From: JAVVHH01 sp963848035
GTDB lineage: Bacteria > Pseudomonadota > Alphaproteobacteria > Acetobacterales > Acetobacteraceae
NCBI GenBank assembly: GCA_963848035.1
Contig: CAWKCD010000001.1
Span: forward strand, 3,224,001-3,288,000
Direction: 5' to 3'
Length of the DNA stretch: 64,000 nucleotides
The notes under the pieces were generated by a model. The model did no database searches. It had not been told where the DNA came from and worked only from the letters and a program-made list of their open reading frames with translations. Every line of letters starts with the position of its first letter. The first letter of the stretch is position 1. The position numbers and the translations under genes are program-made. This document shows positions 62,015 through 64,000 of the stretch, in pieces.

Positions 62015-63582
62015 TCCGGGTCGGGCTCGTCCTGCTGCTGCTGGCGAGCCCGGCGGTGGCCGAGGGCGGCGGAACGCTGCGGCTATTGGCGCGGAGCGCG
62101 GCGGGGACGATCGATCCGCAGGTGAACTATACCGCGCAGTATTGGCAGTTGTTCTGCTTCCTTTACGACGGGCTGGTGGCATTTCGAAAAGTGCCGGGGA
62201 AGGCGGGGATGGAGCTGGTGCCGGACCTGGCGGAGGCGGTGCCGGCGGCGGCGGAGGGGGGGCTTTCCTATCGGTTCCGGTTGCGGCGGGGCGTGCGGTT
62301 CTCGGATGGGCGGGCGGTGCGGCCGGCGGACGTGGTGGCGAGTTTCCGGCGGATCTTCCGGGTGCGGAGTCCGACGGCGGATACGTTCTACGGGGCGATC
62401 GAGGGGGCGGCGGATTGTCTGAAGCGGCCGGCGGATTGCGTGTTGCCGGGGGTGTCGGCGGAGGGCGATGAGATCGTGATCCGGCTGAGCCGGCCGGAGC
62501 CGGAGTTCCTGATCCGGTTGGCGCTGCCGCATGCGAGCGTGGTGCCCGAGGATGCGCCGGGGGAGGATGTCGGGACGGGGGTGCTGGCGGGGACCGGGCC
62601 TTACGTGATCACGCATTATGATCCGGGCGAGGGGATCCGGATCGTGCGCAATCCGCATTTCAGGGAGTGGAGCGCGGAGGCGCAGCCGGCGGGGGTGCCG
62701 GATCGGATCGATTACGAGTTCGGGCTCGAGGACGAGGCGGAGGTGACGGCGGTCGAGAACGGGCAGGCGGATTGGATGTTCGATACGCCGCCGGTCGATC
62801 GGTTGGCGGAGTTGGGGGAGCGGTTCCTGCCGCAGGTGCATTTGAGCCCGGCGTTTGCGCTGTGGTTCGTGCCGTTGAACGTGCATCTGGCGCCGTTCGA
62901 CGATGTGCGGGTGCGGCGGGCGTTCAACATGGCGGTGGATCGGGCGGCGGTGGTCAAGCTGTTCGGGGGGCGGGCGATGGCGGAGGCGACGTGCCAGGTG
63001 CTGCCGCCGGGTCTCGAGGGGTATGCGGTCTATTGCCCGTATCGGCGGGATCTCGCGCGGGCGCGGGATTTGGTGCGGGCGGCGGGGGTGGCGGGGCAGC
63101 GTGTGACGCTGGTGACGGACGATGCGCCGGTGTCGCGGGCGATCGGGGTTTATCTGCGGGACGTGCTGGCGGATCTGGGGTTCGAGGCGCGGGTGCGGAG
63201 TTTGTCGGGAAACGTGCAGTTTCCGTATATCCAGAACAGTAACAATCGGGTGCAGGCGAGTTTGACGACTTGGTATGCGGATTATCCTTCGGCGGGGAAT
63301 TTTTTATTGGGGGTGTTCGGGTGTGGGGCGTTTCATCCGGGGTCGGATACTTCGCCGAACATCTCGGGGTTTTGTGAGCCGGCGTTGGATGCCCGGGTGA
63401 TGGAGGGGATCGCGCGGGGGGATTGGGGGGAGGTGGCGGCGGTGGATCGGGCGGTGACGGATTTGGCGCCGGCAGTGGTGCTGTTCGCGCCGCGGTATAT
63501 CGACGTGGTTTCGCGGCGGGTGGGGGGTTACGCGTATCACGAAGTGTTCCGGTGGTTGATCGATCGGGCTTCGGTGCGTTGA
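62011..63582 (+). CDS. Peptide/oligopeptide-type ABC transporter substrate-binding protein
   Basis: 523-aa periplasmic binding protein of the SBP_bac_5 type (DppA/OppA). Signal peptide VGLVLLLLASPAVAEG. Then TIDPQVNYTAQYWQLFCFLY, RFRLRRGVRFSDGRAVRPAD, GTGPYVITHYDPGEGIRIVR and VRRAFNMAVDRAAVVKLFGG, standard for the family. GTG start in the methyltransferase stop. The permease follows. Confidence 0.92.
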   Translation: MIRVGLVLLLLASPAVAEGGGTLRLLARSAAGTIDPQVNYTAQYWQLFCFLYDGLVAFRKVPGKAGMELVPDLAEAVPAAAEGGLSYRFRLRRGVRFSDGRAVRPADVVASFRRIFRVRSPTADTFYGAIEGAADCLKRPADCVLPGVSAEGDEIVIRLSRPEPEFLIRLALPHASVVPEDAPGEDVGTGVLAGTGPYVITHYDPGEGIRIVRNPHFREWSAEAQPAGVPDRIDYEFGLEDEAEVTAVENGQADWMFDTPPVDRLAELGERFLPQVHLSPAFALWFVPLNVHLAPFDDVRVRRAFNMAVDRAAVVKLFGGRAMAEATCQVLPPGLEGYAVYCPYRRDLARARDLVRAAGVAGQRVTLVTDDAPVSRAIGVYLRDVLADLGFEARVRSLSGNVQFPYIQNSNNRVQASLTTWYADYPSAGNFLLGVFGCGAFHPGSDTSPNISGFCEPALDARVMEGIARGDWGEVAAVDRAVTDLAPAVVLFAPRYIDVVSRRVGGYAYHEVFRWLIDRASVR

Positions 63583-63614
63583 GGGTTGCGGTCCGTTGGG
63601 TCAGCCGTCGGCCA

Positions 63615-63650
63615 CCCTCACCCCGGCCCTCTCCCGCCAGCGGGAGAGGG
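63615..63650 (+). repeat. CCCTCTCCC/GGGAGAGGG repeat hairpin, copy 2
   Basis: CCCTCTCCCGC (63627-63637), loop CA, GCGGGAGAGGG (63640-63650): perfect 11-bp stem. The right arm supplies the only ribosome-binding sequence of the permease ATG at 63653, so the arm would be masked when folded. A related form lies at 36718. Confidence 0.65.
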
Positions 63651-63652
63651 GG

Positions 63653-64000
63653 ATGAAAGCGCGGCGGGTCGTTGCTGTTGCGGTTTTGGTGGTGGTGGTG
63701 GGGGGTGCTTTGTTTGCGCCGCTTTACGGGCGGTACGTTTCGCGGACGGATGCGTTTCGGAGCAATCCGAATGGGTTGGTCGACGGGCAGGCGGTGCTGG
63801 CGGAGAATGCGGGGTTGGGGGTGACGCCGATCGGGCCGGGGTGGCGGGGTGCGTATCTGTTGGGGGCGGATGGGCTGGGGCGGGACGTGGCGGCGCGGGT
63901 GTTGTTCGGGGGGCGGGTCTCGTTGCTGGTGGCGGGGTGTGCGACGGGGTTGTGCTTGGCGCTGGGGGTTTTCGCGGGCGTGGTGGCGGGGTTCCTGGGC
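63653..64000 (+). CDS. ABC transporter permease, DppC-like (5' part; runs off window)
   Basis: First 116 codons of a peptide-type importer permease. One hydrophobic helix (VVAVAVLVVVVGGALFAPLY), then YLLGADGLGRDVAARVLFGG, the G-T-D-x-x-G-R-D-hallmark before the transmembrane core, and VSLLVAGCATGLCLALGVFA. Belongs with the substrate-binding protein just upstream. Confidence 0.9.
   Translation, partial: MKARRVVAVAVLVVVVGGALFAPLYGRYVSRTDAFRSNPNGLVDGQAVLAENAGLGVTPIGPGWRGAYLLGADGLGRDVAARVLFGGRVSLLVAGCATGLCLALGVFAGVVAGFLG

Overview
The window is high-GC DNA from an alphaproteobacterium. The closest match from gene content is Rhodospirillales, probably Acetobacteraceae. Supporting features are a hisB-hisH-hisA-hisF-hisE operon with DUF2628 inside it, an AroK-AroB fusion next to xerD and accA, a phasin (so probably polyhydroxyalkanoate storage), ClpS-ClpA, a biliverdin bacteriophytochrome with heme oxygenase, and strong use of GTG/TTG starts and 4-bp ATGA/GTGA overlaps. 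By eye the + strand is G-rich through most of the window for genes on either strand, so + is probably the leading replication strand. No rRNA, tRNA, CRISPR array or complete insertion sequence was seen.

Layout: 0-7 kb (minus) has the end of dapB and a glycogen cluster (AI-2E-type permease, glgP, glgC, glgA). 7-13 kb (plus) has a cupin, a Tat-type amidohydrolase, the bphP-bphO photoreceptor pair and a second metallohydrolase. 13-23 kb (minus) has a CWC zinc-binding-type protein, HdeD, YjbQ, a polysaccharide deacetylase, the his operon, DUF427-clpA, clpS and the phasin. 23-30 kb (plus) has a D-Ala-D-Ala carboxypeptidase, map, a thioesterase, radC, a decayed acetyltransferase, and a BKACE/dipeptidase/aldo-keto reductase operon. 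30-44 kb is mixed: transporters, gamma-glutamyltransferase, PhnN-like kinase, an ABC exporter and a hybrid sensor kinase (both broken in this sequence), small secreted proteins, and two copies of a 120-bp palindromic-ended repeat.

The two most notable loci are adjacent. At 42.6-43.8 kb is a GrdB/PrdB-family gene whose reading frame passes through an in-frame UGA at the expected selenocysteine position, followed by a SECIS-like hairpin. At 44.4-48.1 kb is a 1122-aa protein with the architecture of a polymorphic or injected toxin, with a nucleotidyltransferase-like C-terminus and a small downstream gene in the position of an immunity protein.

48-64 kb holds a DoxX/NDH-2 fusion, chrA, a TIGR04222-type pair, the aroKB fusion, a 47-aa membrane protein, xerD, accA, an MFS pump, a DUF4142/PRC-barrel protein, and a cluster that pairs a PurD-like ATP-grasp enzyme and a methyltransferase with a peptide-type ABC importer that runs off the window.

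At least six genes, including hisA and aroKB, carry single-base indels, mostly insertions. The simplest explanation is residual sequencing error. Two genes also carry in-frame stop codons, so some real decay cannot be excluded. Dispersed intergenic repeats of three kinds are present: a REP-like element in six copies, all in one orientation; a 120-bp element in two copies; and a CCCTCTCCC/GGGAGAGGG hairpin type in two copies.
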